7,436 bases of DNA from Candidatus Krumholzibacteriia bacterium. GTDB lineage: Bacteria > Krumholzibacteriota > Krumholzibacteriia > LZORAL124-64-63. The position numbers and the translations under genes are program-made. Positions 1 to 7,148 of this stretch are shown here, piece by piece; the stretch's first letter is position 1, and each line of letters starts with the position of its first letter. The notes beneath the pieces are model-generated. The model was not told the origin of the DNA. It saw nothing but the letters and a program-made list of their open reading frames with translations, and did no database searches. Location of the stretch: positions 1 to 7,436 of the forward strand of contig DAOVTU010000127.1 in the NCBI GenBank assembly GCA_030632925.1. The letters run 5' to 3'.

Positions 1-1989
1 AGCGGCCGCCTGGAGCGGGCGTCTCTGACTTTGCTGTTCGGGATTTTCCAACTTGGCGCCGCTTTGTCGGTCACCCTGTTGATGTTTCTGCCGGCCAGCC
101 TGTGGCTGGGTTTGGGCGAAGGCGTATTGCCGTTTTTCCTGCTCATGTTGCCGGCCACCATTTTGTCGGGCGCCAGTTTTCCCCTGGCCAATCGTTTGGT
201 CTTGAACAATCCGGCTTTGGCTTCGGCCAGCGTGGGCAGGATGACGGCCCTCAACACCCTCGGCGGCATCGCAGGCTCGCTCTTGGTGGGGTTCTTTGTT
301 CTGCCCCAACTGGGCCTGTCCGCCAGCGTAAAAATCGTCACTGGTGTGGGCGTGGCCACCGGCGTGGCGGCCCTGCTGCTGCTGGAAAAATCGACCGGAC
401 GGACTCGCCAACTTCGCCTCGGTCTGTCGGGCGCCGGCGTTGTCTTGTGGCTGGGCATCCCGCTATTGCTGGGCACCGAACTGCCCGCTGGATTCCTGGG
501 CCACAACGGCCGTTTGCTGGACTATGTCGAAGGCCACAGCGCCACCTTGTCGACGGTCGACGTCGAGGGCGTCGTGCGCCTGGAAATCGACAACCTGTGG
601 CAGGGCATTGATACCAAGGGCCACCAGATCATGGCTGCCCATCTGCCCGCCTTGTTGCACGCCGATCCGCAGGACGTGCTGGTCATCGGCGTGGGTGTAG
701 GGCAAACGGCCGGGCGTTTCCTGGACCACGGTGTTGCGTCGTTGGACTGCGTGGATATCGAACCGGCCATTTTTCCGTTCATCGACCGCAATTTTCCCAA
801 CGCCCGGTTGCGCGACAAGAGAGTGAACCTGGTGCCGGACGACGGCCGCACCTTCACCGCCCACACCGACCGGCAGTACGACATCATCTCGGTTGAAGTG
901 GGGCAGTTGTTTCGGCCGGGTATCGATGTTTTCTACACTCGCGAATTTTACCAGGATGCCCGCAAACGCTTGCGCGACGGCGGCTTGGTTGCCCAGTTTG
1001 TGCCTCTGGGCTTTCTGCCCGAGGCTTCGTTCCGCTCGGTGGTGGCGACTTTCCTGGACGTTTTTCCCGAGGCTGGCCTGTGGTACAACACCCAGGAATT
1101 GCTGCTCATCGGTGGTGTCAGCGAGGCGCCGCGCCTGGACTTAAATCGCTTGCGCAAACTTGAGGGCGCCCTGGAAGGCGACACACCCGATGAGGCCACC
1201 GCCCGCCTGGCCCAGGACCTGTCCTGGAGCCATTGGGGTGGCGCGAGGCATCACCTGGTGCATCCCGGTGCGCTGTTGGGCAGCTACCTGGCCGACAGTG
1301 CCGGGCTGCAGGCCATGGCCGGCGACGCGCCGATCTATGTCGACGACATTCCGCGCCTGGCCTACGAAACCATCGGCGCCAAGGTGCAGGACCATCACGA
1401 AGAACCCATGGCGCGCTTTTTGGGTAATCATCTCGCACCGCTGGCCCACGGCGTGGTCGATGCGCCCGAGCCCCGGGTGTTGAAACTGGCCACCGAAACG
1501 CGGCAGTTGAACCTGCGGGATATCGTGGCCTCGGGCCTGATCGCCGAAGTGACGGCCAGCCAGGGACAGGTGTCGATGCAGAAAAATCTGCATGTATTGC
1601 AGCAGGCATTGAAGCTGAATCCGGAGAGTTTTTTGGCCAACGCGAACACGGGCAAGTTGCTGCTCATGGCGGGGCAGGCGGCGCAGGCCGAAACCTTCCT
1701 GATCAAGGCGGTGAGGCTGCAACCAGAGGCGGTGCCGGCGTTGCGCGATCTGGGCATGGTGTACATCGTGACCGACCGTCCGCATCAGGCTTTGACCTTC
1801 CTGCAAACGGCGGTGCGGTTGGATCCGGAAGAATTTGGCGTGCGCAATTATCTCGGCAGTGCCCTGGCCATGACCGGCGACCCGGCCGAGGCCATCGTGC
1901 ATTTCGAAAAAGCGCTGGCCCTGCAGCCGGACGACATCTCGGTGCAACAGAACCTGGCCCGCGCCCGGCGGGAAGTTTCCGCCCGCTAG
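1..1989 (+). CDS. Membrane-fused spermidine-synthase-like protein with C-terminal TPRs (5' truncated)
   Basis: The reading frame is open from base 1 with no clear start, so the N-terminus lies outside the window; the TTG at 31 is not a credible start because it falls inside a membrane segment. Counting from base 1 (662 residues), about five hydrophobic helices occupy residues 13-157, including the 'NTLGGIAGSLLVGFFVLPQLG'-type stretch usual in fused MFS/spermidine-synthase proteins. A Rossmann domain follows (about 175-370): nucleotide loop GVGVG (230-234), acidic strand VDIEP (251-255), PDDGR (279-283) and FYTREFYQ (311-318). Where true spermidine synthases carry the catalytic Asp, this protein reads YDIISVEV (293-300) with Glu299, so aminopropyl transfer is doubtful. 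Three consecutive 34-residue TPRs (542-575, 576-609, 610-643) end in LQP, LDP and LQP, suggesting a protein-binding role. The domain order is known from environmental bacteria, but its substrate is unknown to me. It converges on the cytochrome gene. Confidence 0.88.
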   Translation, partial: SGRLERASLTLLFGIFQLGAALSVTLLMFLPASLWLGLGEGVLPFFLLMLPATILSGASFPLANRLVLNNPALASASVGRMTALNTLGGIAGSLLVGFFVLPQLGLSASVKIVTGVGVATGVAALLLLEKSTGRTRQLRLGLSGAGVVLWLGIPLLLGTELPAGFLGHNGRLLDYVEGHSATLSTVDVEGVVRLEIDNLWQGIDTKGHQIMAAHLPALLHADPQDVLVIGVGVGQTAGRFLDHGVASLDCVDIEPAIFPFIDRNFPNARLRDKRVNLVPDDGRTFTAHTDRQYDIISVEVGQLFRPGIDVFYTREFYQDARKRLRDGGLVAQFVPLGFLPEASFRSVVATFLDVFPEAGLWYNTQELLLIGGVSEAPRLDLNRLRKLEGALEGDTPDEATARLAQDLSWSHWGGARHHLVHPGALLGSYLADSAGLQAMAGDAPIYVDDIPRLAYETIGAKVQDHHEEPMARFLGNHLAPLAHGVVDAPEPRVLKLATETRQLNLRDIVASGLIAEVTASQGQVSMQKNLHVLQQALKLNPESFLANANTGKLLLMAGQAAQAETFLIKAVRLQPEAVPALRDLGMVYIVTDRPHQALTFLQTAVRLDPEEFGVRNYLGSALAMTGDPAEAIVHFEKALALQPDDISVQQNLARARREVSAR

Positions 1990-1994
1990 CGGGC
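1981..1994. other. 14-bp perfect palindrome carrying both convergent stop codons
   Basis: GCCCGCTAGCGGGC is its own reverse complement. The central CTAG supplies TAG to the rightward gene (1987-1989) and TAG to the leftward gene (1986-1988). Because of the symmetry, both proteins end with the same codons, GCC CGC TAG (Ala-Arg-stop). In RNA it could form a 5-bp GC stem with CTAG as the loop on either strand. No T-run follows on either side, so it is not a standard intrinsic terminator. A role in mRNA 3'-end formation or stability is an inference. Confidence 0.7.
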
Positions 1995-3875
1995 CTGATT
2001 CAGGTCGGCAATTTCCTCGGGTGTGTAGCCCAACTGCTGCCAGTCCAAGACGCTTTGTGGCCCGTGGCAATCCGCACAATCCAGAGCGCCATCCAGCCGG
2101 ATGGCGTGGCTGATTTCCAGCATGGCATCGGTCGGGAGCCAGCGCGGTTCGATTTGGCGGCCCGCGTGCACGTCTACGAAGCTGTCGGTATTCCAGCCGT
2201 CTATTGCCATGTACGACATAAACTTGTCCATCATGTAGTATTTGAACAACAAGCCGTACATCATGCCCATCATGCTTTTTTCCATCTCCACGCGAGCCGC
2301 TGTCTGGGGTTGTCCAGTGCGGTAGTAGGTGGGCAGGTTGTAGGGCACGAACATGCCGCCAAAAGGCCCCATATTTTGCAGATCGATATGCTGGCGCCCG
2401 TTGAAACGCTTCATGGCGTACAGTTTTGAGGGCCGACCGGCCCGGGCGATGGGCCGCATGACCTCTTCATACCACCCTTCGTAGTCAAAATCGGCAAATT
2501 CCGGCCAGCGGTGTTCTGCATCATAGAAGCTGTACAGCCCCGCGCCATTGGGATTGTCGCCGATGGGATTGCCCAGAAAAGTGCCGTCGCCGTTCCACCA
2601 GACGTAGGCGATGCCCTTCCCGGGCGCCGACTCCTTCACGCTGTCATCGTAGATGTGAATGCCGGGCTCTTCTTCGAAGACGGTGTTGCCAAAGTCGCGC
2701 CGCGTCACGTTGTCTTCGTGCAACGAGGGAATGTGGCAAGTCTGGCAGGCGATGCGGGCCAGATGGCTGTTCAATGCCTGGCCGTGTTCGCTGCTGTCGT
2801 CGTGGGGCGGATCGTCGTGGCACTGCAGGCAACTCACTTCAACCTGCGGCAAATCGTTGGCCATCATGGTCGTGGTGTGCGTGCCCTTGGCCATCAGGTG
2901 GCCCTGCGTGGCGTGGCATTCGATGCAGGTGATGCCCGCCGCTGCGTGTACATCCCAGGTGGGGGAATAGGGCGTGCCGCGCTTGCTGCCCGGATGCGAA
3001 ACCCGTGGTCGTTGCTGACCCAGGTTGGTCATGCTCTGCATGTACTCGGGGCCCGCTTCGTCTACATAAATGTCGCCGCCAAAATTGTGTTGGTGGCAAC
3101 GCAGGCAGGCTTCGGCGGTTGGTGTGGTCACGGACAAGGCTGCGCGCAGGCTGCGGTCCTGGTCCCAGCGCATCCGGCCATTGTCGTCGCGCACCACTTG
3201 CTTGCGGTTCATGTCGTAGGCCGTGGCGTGGCAGATCAGGCAATCGATGGCGTCTTCTTCTGAGGCCTGGGTTTGGTAAAGGGGCATGATTTCGCCGAGG
3301 GGCGCCTGGTACTGGCCGCCGATGTGGCATTGGCCGCAGCCTTCGCTGAGAGTATCGCCTTCGGCGGTGACCACGAGCTCGGCCCAGGCCGTCATGGCGA
3401 AGGAGCCCGGCTTGGGGCAGGGGCGGTTCAATTTGCCCATGGGAAAATCGTCGGCCAATTCGCCATTGAAGCCATAAACGTTGGGATGTTCGGTGGTGAA
3501 AAATCGGTAGTGGGCCGAGCCGGTCAGGTTGTCCATCAGGTCGGTGGTCACGGTGTCGCCGGCGGCGGTGTGGTAGGTCAATTCGCTGTGGCACTGCAGG
3601 CAAGTGGCCGGGCCCTCGTAGGTGCGGATGCCGGCTTCGCGGAAGCGGTCGACGTGGTCGTATTTCACGCCATCGGCGGGCAGCGAGGTCGCCAGAGCCT
3701 CAAATTCGTCCTCGGAAGCCGGGGTAATTACGGGAAATGTGACCTCTGCGGGGCGGCTGTCGGCCGGCAGTTTCAAATTTATGAGGGCAGACCAATTGAA
3801 GGCCATCAACAGGGCCAAGACGATGACTGCGGCGGGGATAACAAAGCGGCGTCGAATACGGCGGCGGAGAGGCAT
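1986..3875 (-). CDS. Octaheme c-type cytochrome, tetrathionate reductase (OTR)-like, membrane-anchored
   Basis: This 629-residue protein has exactly eight CXXCH heme-binding motifs, at residues 92, 180, 212, 257, 317, 349, 377 and 600. There is no CXXCK, which argues against octaheme nitrite reductases. OTR-like signatures include GKLNRPC (Cys153) before heme 2, CLICH followed by a Lys (Lys225), WDVH before heme 5, HLARIACQTCHIP at heme 7, VWWNGDG (425-431) and a last heme motif about 220 residues after the seventh. From what I recall of Shewanella OTR, the active heme has a lysine ligand near this place and a conserved cysteine beside it; assigning Lys225 and Cys153 to those roles is inference. 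The N-terminus (MPLRRRIRRR, then a hydrophobic stretch at about 11-34) has no clear cleavage site, so it probably anchors the protein with its hemes in the periplasm. Likely roles are reduction of tetrathionate or of nitrite/hydroxylamine, or electron transfer. The ATG at 3875 has a good AAGGA site. It stands alone, with no visible quinol-oxidising partner. Confidence 0.88.
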   Translation of the reverse strand: MPLRRRIRRRFVIPAAVIVLALLMAFNWSALINLKLPADSRPAEVTFPVITPASEDEFEALATSLPADGVKYDHVDRFREAGIRTYEGPATCLQCHSELTYHTAAGDTVTTDLMDNLTGSAHYRFFTTEHPNVYGFNGELADDFPMGKLNRPCPKPGSFAMTAWAELVVTAEGDTLSEGCGQCHIGGQYQAPLGEIMPLYQTQASEEDAIDCLICHATAYDMNRKQVVRDDNGRMRWDQDRSLRAALSVTTPTAEACLRCHQHNFGGDIYVDEAGPEYMQSMTNLGQQRPRVSHPGSKRGTPYSPTWDVHAAAGITCIECHATQGHLMAKGTHTTTMMANDLPQVEVSCLQCHDDPPHDDSSEHGQALNSHLARIACQTCHIPSLHEDNVTRRDFGNTVFEEEPGIHIYDDSVKESAPGKGIAYVWWNGDGTFLGNPIGDNPNGAGLYSFYDAEHRWPEFADFDYEGWYEEVMRPIARAGRPSKLYAMKRFNGRQHIDLQNMGPFGGMFVPYNLPTYYRTGQPQTAARVEMEKSMMGMMYGLLFKYYMMDKFMSYMAIDGWNTDSFVDVHAGRQIEPRWLPTDAMLEISHAIRLDGALDCADCHGPQSVLDWQQLGYTPEEIADLNQAR

Positions 3876-3880
3876 ACCAG

Positions 3881-3886
3881 GTCCTT
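3881..3886 (-). promoter_or_regulatory. Shine-Dalgarno site of the octaheme cytochrome gene
   Basis: Read on the minus strand, GAAGGACCTGGT precedes ATG. The AAGGA core ends six bases before the start codon, which supports the ATG at 3873-3875 and the arginine-rich N-terminus that it gives. Confidence 0.7.
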
Positions 3887-3915
3887 CGCGGTGGTGAGAG
3901 GTTTTGCCTGACCTG

Positions 3916-3934
3916 TTAAATCTTCGTCATTTAA
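3916..3934. promoter_or_regulatory. AT-rich inverted repeat, candidate operator upstream of the cytochrome gene
   Basis: TTAAAT and ATTTAA form a perfect 6-bp dyad separated by seven bases (CTTCGTC). It lies 41-59 bases upstream of the cytochrome start codon, in an AT-rich stretch within GC-rich surroundings. Size and symmetry suit a dimeric regulator, but the half-sites do not match the Fnr consensus (TTGAT/ATCAA), so the regulator is unknown. A dyad this short and AT-rich could also be chance. Confidence 0.35.
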
Positions 3935-3967
3935 GCCTACGGGTCAAGGTGGATATCGGGCAGAGCC

Positions 3968-3997
3968 TTGTTTTTACCCATCAAATTCCCGTATACT
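3968..3997 (+). promoter_or_regulatory. Candidate sigma70-type promoter for the secreted protein gene
   Basis: TTGTTT (3968-3973) and TATACT (3992-3997) are separated by 18 bases. The -10 matches TATAAT at five of six positions; the -35 matches only TTG. The start of transcription would fall near 4004, giving a leader of about 60 bases. A second -10-like hexamer, TATATT (4026-4031), has no good -35. If the host belongs to a group with a divergent primary sigma factor, the true promoter could differ. Confidence 0.45.
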
Positions 3998-4003
3998 GAT
4001 TCA

Positions 4004-4023
4004 GCCGCATTCGCTCATGCGGC
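4004..4023 (+). promoter_or_regulatory. Perfect 7-bp stem-loop at the predicted 5' end of the secreted-protein mRNA
   Basis: GCCGCAT and ATGCGGC are exact inverted repeats around a six-base loop (TCGCTC). The hairpin begins at the predicted transcription start, where a 5' stem can protect mRNA from decay; alternatively it is an operator in DNA. It is not a terminator because no T-run follows on either strand. Confidence 0.5.
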
Positions 4024-4036
4024 ATTATATTCGCTC
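4009..4036 (+). repeat. 8-bp direct repeat ATTCGCTC with 20-bp periodicity
   Basis: ATTCGCTC occurs at 4009-4016 and again at 4029-4036. The copies are 20 bases apart start to start, close to two helical turns, so a regulator could contact both on one face of the DNA. The first copy overlaps the hairpin loop. Function is not established. Confidence 0.4.
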
Positions 4037-4053
4037 GTTTGCCAGTCGGTTAT

Positions 4054-4060
4054 AAGGGGA
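4054..4060 (+). promoter_or_regulatory. Shine-Dalgarno site of the secreted protein gene
   Basis: AAGGGGA lies four bases before the ATG at 4065. The protein from this ATG begins directly with a signal peptide, which confirms the start. Confidence 0.65.
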
Positions 4061-4064
4061 AAAC

Positions 4065-7000
4065 ATGAATAAGCGCGCCGCGTTCGCCATATGCGTTGCC
4101 ATTTTGGGCCTATCGGCCAGCAGCTTGGCTACGGAAACTCCCAACTTCATCCTGAATCAGACCGAAATCCGCAGCGACGGTTCGCATCTGGCCAAAGCCG
4201 CGGGCGATACCATCCTGTTGATGGGGCCGACCGGTTCGGGGGCTCCTTTTATTGGGGATTTTGAAGCCGGGTGGAATGGCTGGACCAGCGTGGATGCCAC
4301 CGTCAGAGATTATGATCTGCATTGGCAAGTTAGCGATTACAACCAGACGGTGCCGGGGAATTTGGCGGCTTGGTGTGGTGACCTGTCCTTGCCTTCCTGC
4401 TATGCCGGCGACCCGGAGGGTGGATACGGCAACTTGTGGCACGAGTTTCTGACCACCGCCCTGGTGGTTGCCGATCCTGCCAGCTTGTCTTCGGTGCGCG
4501 TGACTGCCACGCTGCAAACGGACCTGGAACCTGGCTATGACTATGTCTACCTGACGTCTCACCCCGCCTTCAGCACGAATTATTTCAATCTGGCCAGTTG
4601 GGGAGGCAAGGCGACTCACGCTGTTGACGAGGTCTATAGTGTTTTGCCTGCCGAGTATGTTGATGGCAATACGATTGTGGTGAGCTTCAGATTGCAAACC
4701 GATGGTGGGTTTTCGGATGAAGACTGCCAGTACCCTTCGGCGGGGGCGTGCCAAATCGATAACATCACGGTAGCGGTTTCCCAGGCTGGCCAGTCCAATC
4801 TGATTTCATTTACAGATTTTCAGGATGGCACCCTTGGACCCTGGACGCCGACAATGCACACCGGAGTAGGGGACTTCGCCCAACTTTGGACCGGCTTGCA
4901 CGACATGGATCCCTGCGCCACGAATATGTCCCAACAAGTGGCATTTATTGATGATGGTGTGGTCCAACCTGCCACCGGTGGCTCCGAATGCATCGACTGG
5001 TGCTACGGCCCGACGGGGTACATCGTCAATACGACCGGCGGCTTGGTGGCCAATTCGAGAGCCTACCTTTGGAACATGGTCTGGTCGCCGGTCATGGCCT
5101 GGCCCGACGACACCATGGATGGGGCCCTGTTGTCGTTCGATGTCTATGTGCATGAAGAACTGGCGCCCGATTCCCCAGGCATATTTACTTATTGGGACCT
5201 GTGGTCCATGGATATCGAGTATCCTGACCACTCTTTGATGCCTCCCCGAATTTTCGTTGGCTACGGTGGCCCCAATTATCGGCGCCGGGAAATTCCCCTC
5301 GGAGATTTGTTTATTTCGGGACGTGATTCCATCCAAGTCGCCCTCGGTGCCTATGAATTGGGCTGGGCGTGGGGCTGGACCGGCGACAATGGCACGCCCG
5401 CACCCTATTTCGACAACGTCCGGTTGCAAATTTTCGGCGCCTACGGACCGACCCTGGTCGCCCAGAACGTCGATCTGGCCCAGGACAACTTCCCTGAAGT
5501 CGACGCCATCGACTTCGCTGACCTGGGTTCCATGCATGTGCGTTTCGACATGGCCAAAAACATCTCGGCTCCCGAGCACATGCGCAATGATCCCGGCGAC
5601 TCGATCGTCGTGGATGTGCGGATCGTCCGTACCGGGGCCACCTTGAGTGGAGTACCCGAGATGCACTACGCCATCGGGGCCAATCCGGTTTTTGATCCTT
5701 ACCGGACCACGCCAACCAGTGGCGTGATTTTGGGTGTGCCGGCTGTCGGCACGTCGGGAGTCCCTGATCCGGAAGCCTGGGCCTTTGACCTGCCCGACAC
5801 AGGCACCTTGTTTCCCGGTGACATCCTGCACTATTACTTCCGGGCGGGTGATGAGGTGGACGGGGTCGTGGAGTACAATACTCTGCCGGCGGACATCACC
5901 GGTTTTGGCGCCTTCGGTCGCTTCCTGGAATACGATACGCGGTTCGTGATGTACGCGTTGCCGACCGTCGAATCGGATGGGTTTGGCGGCTTTCGGATGG
6001 ACAAATTTTTGGTCTGGAACGATGGCATGCGCCTGGAAGAAGAGGGCAAGTGGTTTTCCAGTTATCCCTTTTCAGTGCCTGATCAAGTTGATGTCTATCG
6101 CACCCGTGACCCGGCAGCAGGCGTGGGCAATGGTCTGGGTGGCCGGACCGGTGGCCCATCGTTGGACCACTACGATGTGATCGTTTATACGAGCGGTGAA
6201 CTTGCGCAAAACACACTGTCCAATGGGGACTACACCCGCGATGCGGGAAACGACCTGGCAACCTTGGCGAACTGGCACGCTGGTGGCGATCGAGATCTCT
6301 TTTTGACCGGTGACAATCTGGCCTCGGACCTGGCGTTAAACCAGGGCACAGCTGGCGTGGCTTTTCTGCAGCAGGTCATGGGTGTGGATTGGGTCGCCAC
6401 GGATTTGCGGCAGCTGATCAACAATCAGCCCACGCCTTTGGTGCAGGCGATACCGGGCAACCGGGTGATTTACAATATTTCTACCTGGATCGCATACGGC
6501 GCCTGTCCGGGCATCAACAGCTTTGATGCTGTGACGCCGCGACCGGAAGCCACAAGGGTGGCCGAATTTACCGACCCGATGGGGAATGCCGGCAGCTATC
6601 CCTACTCGCCCGCAACCCTCATGGTCAACTCCGGCACCAACCGGGCCGTTTTTATGCCCTATGACTGGGCAAATATTATGACCCCGGCAGACCAGAAGAG
6701 TGGGGCGCCGCTTGCCTCGCGGGTCACGATCATGCTGAACATTCTTAGCTTTTTTGGCACGACTATTAATGGGATGTTGAGTGATGTCCCAACGGCTCCG
6801 GTATTTGCCGTCAGCGCCTACCCCAACCCGTTCAACCCGGCCACCAGACTGGACTACACGGTAGGCCATCCCGGTCATCTGACCCTGAAGATCTACAACC
6901 TGCGCGGCCAGTTGGTGCGCACTTTAATCGATGGCCAGGTGGAGTCTGACGGCTTCGTGATGTGGGATGGCAAGGACGAAAACGGTACCGCTGTGGCCAG

Positions 7001-7070
7001 TGGCATCTATTTCCGCGAGGCTCGTTTTGGCGCGGAAACGCTGGTTGGGAAAATGGCCTTGGTGAAGTAG
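4065..7070 (+). CDS. Large secreted modular protein with FlgD/T9SS-like C-terminal domain
   Basis: This 1001-residue exported protein starts with a signal peptide (MNKRA, hydrophobic core 6-17, likely cleavage after SLA at residue 22). Two jelly-roll or MAM-like modules follow, each opening with a related motif: GDFEAGWNGWTSVD (64-77) and TDFQDGTLGPWTP (250-262). The first runs to about 240 and includes LEPGYDYVYL (154-163); the second runs to about 460. A beta-rich stretch (about 463-635) leads to an alpha/beta region (about 640-900) with YDVIVYTSG (703-711), a GGDRDLFLTGDN strand-turn (740-751) and VFMPYDW (862-868), resembling the GATase1/ThuA fold. No Cys nucleophile is seen at the expected elbow. 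The tail (about 914-1001) has YPNPFNPAT (919-927), WDGKDENG (967-974), VASGIYF and KMALVK, as in FlgD-like/T9SS type A tails that place proteins on the surface or outside the cell. Its eight cysteines suit disulfides. Binding partner and activity are unknown. It has its own promoter region and a strong terminator. Confidence 0.9.
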   Translation: MNKRAAFAICVAILGLSASSLATETPNFILNQTEIRSDGSHLAKAAGDTILLMGPTGSGAPFIGDFEAGWNGWTSVDATVRDYDLHWQVSDYNQTVPGNLAAWCGDLSLPSCYAGDPEGGYGNLWHEFLTTALVVADPASLSSVRVTATLQTDLEPGYDYVYLTSHPAFSTNYFNLASWGGKATHAVDEVYSVLPAEYVDGNTIVVSFRLQTDGGFSDEDCQYPSAGACQIDNITVAVSQAGQSNLISFTDFQDGTLGPWTPTMHTGVGDFAQLWTGLHDMDPCATNMSQQVAFIDDGVVQPATGGSECIDWCYGPTGYIVNTTGGLVANSRAYLWNMVWSPVMAWPDDTMDGALLSFDVYVHEELAPDSPGIFTYWDLWSMDIEYPDHSLMPPRIFVGYGGPNYRRREIPLGDLFISGRDSIQVALGAYELGWAWGWTGDNGTPAPYFDNVRLQIFGAYGPTLVAQNVDLAQDNFPEVDAIDFADLGSMHVRFDMAKNISAPEHMRNDPGDSIVVDVRIVRTGATLSGVPEMHYAIGANPVFDPYRTTPTSGVILGVPAVGTSGVPDPEAWAFDLPDTGTLFPGDILHYYFRAGDEVDGVVEYNTLPADITGFGAFGRFLEYDTRFVMYALPTVESDGFGGFRMDKFLVWNDGMRLEEEGKWFSSYPFSVPDQVDVYRTRDPAAGVGNGLGGRTGGPSLDHYDVIVYTSGELAQNTLSNGDYTRDAGNDLATLANWHAGGDRDLFLTGDNLASDLALNQGTAGVAFLQQVMGVDWVATDLRQLINNQPTPLVQAIPGNRVIYNISTWIAYGACPGINSFDAVTPRPEATRVAEFTDPMGNAGSYPYSPATLMVNSGTNRAVFMPYDWANIMTPADQKSGAPLASRVTIMLNILSFFGTTINGMLSDVPTAPVFAVSAYPNPFNPATRLDYTVGHPGHLTLKIYNLRGQLVRTLIDGQVESDGFVMWDGKDENGTAVASGIYFREARFGAETLVGKMALVK

Positions 7071-7090
7071 GCAGTCAGACCTTGCAAAGC

Positions 7091-7131
7091 AAAAACGGTC
7101 GTCAGGCAGAGTGCTGACGACCGTTTATTTT
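7091..7131. terminator. Strong, probably bidirectional intrinsic terminator
   Basis: A perfect 13-bp inverted repeat, AAACGGTCGTCAG (7093-7105) and CTGACGACCGTTT (7114-7126), encloses an eight-base loop. On the plus strand it leads into TTTATTTT (7124-7131). On the minus strand the far side reads TTTTTGCTTTGC. It sits 22 bases after the stop of the rightward gene and 17 bases after the stop of the leftward one, so it can end both convergent transcripts. Confidence 0.9.
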
Positions 7132-7148
7132 GGATTGCTGAAATCGAC

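Noticed and set aside
31..33. TTG as the start codon of the first gene
   Set aside because: The same frame is open to the window edge with hydrophobic protein-like sequence, and no Shine-Dalgarno site precedes the TTG.
1964..1987. GGCGG/CCGCC hairpin as an intrinsic terminator for the cytochrome or the spermidine-synthase-like gene
   Set aside because: The stem is only five pairs and no T-run follows in either direction.
1141..2079. 312-codon open frame on the minus strand opposite the spermidine-synthase-like gene
   Set aside because: The plus-strand frame has clear domains across the whole stretch. The antisense product has no recognisable domain and is rich in His, Arg and Gln, as expected for a shadow in GC-rich DNA.
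2074..3602. Assignment of the cytochrome as hydroxylamine oxidoreductase or octaheme nitrite reductase
   Set aside because: There is no CXXCK and the motif spacing, especially the gap of about 220 residues before the last heme, fits the OTR pattern better.
2511..3911. Two long plus-strand open frames (2511-3263 and 3273-3911) opposite the cytochrome gene
   Set aside because: They lie antisense to eight-heme coding sequence, have no domain or good ribosome site, and are explained by the GC-rich codon pattern of the real gene.
3919..3947. Possible minus-strand promoter with TTGACC (3942-3947) as a -35
   Set aside because: At 17 bases' spacing the -10 would be AAGATT, with only three matches to TATAAT. 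This is too weak to annotate.
4806..5831. 341-codon minus-strand open frame inside the secreted protein gene
   Set aside because: It overlaps a continuous modular protein with a signal peptide and tail; the antisense translation shows no family resemblance.
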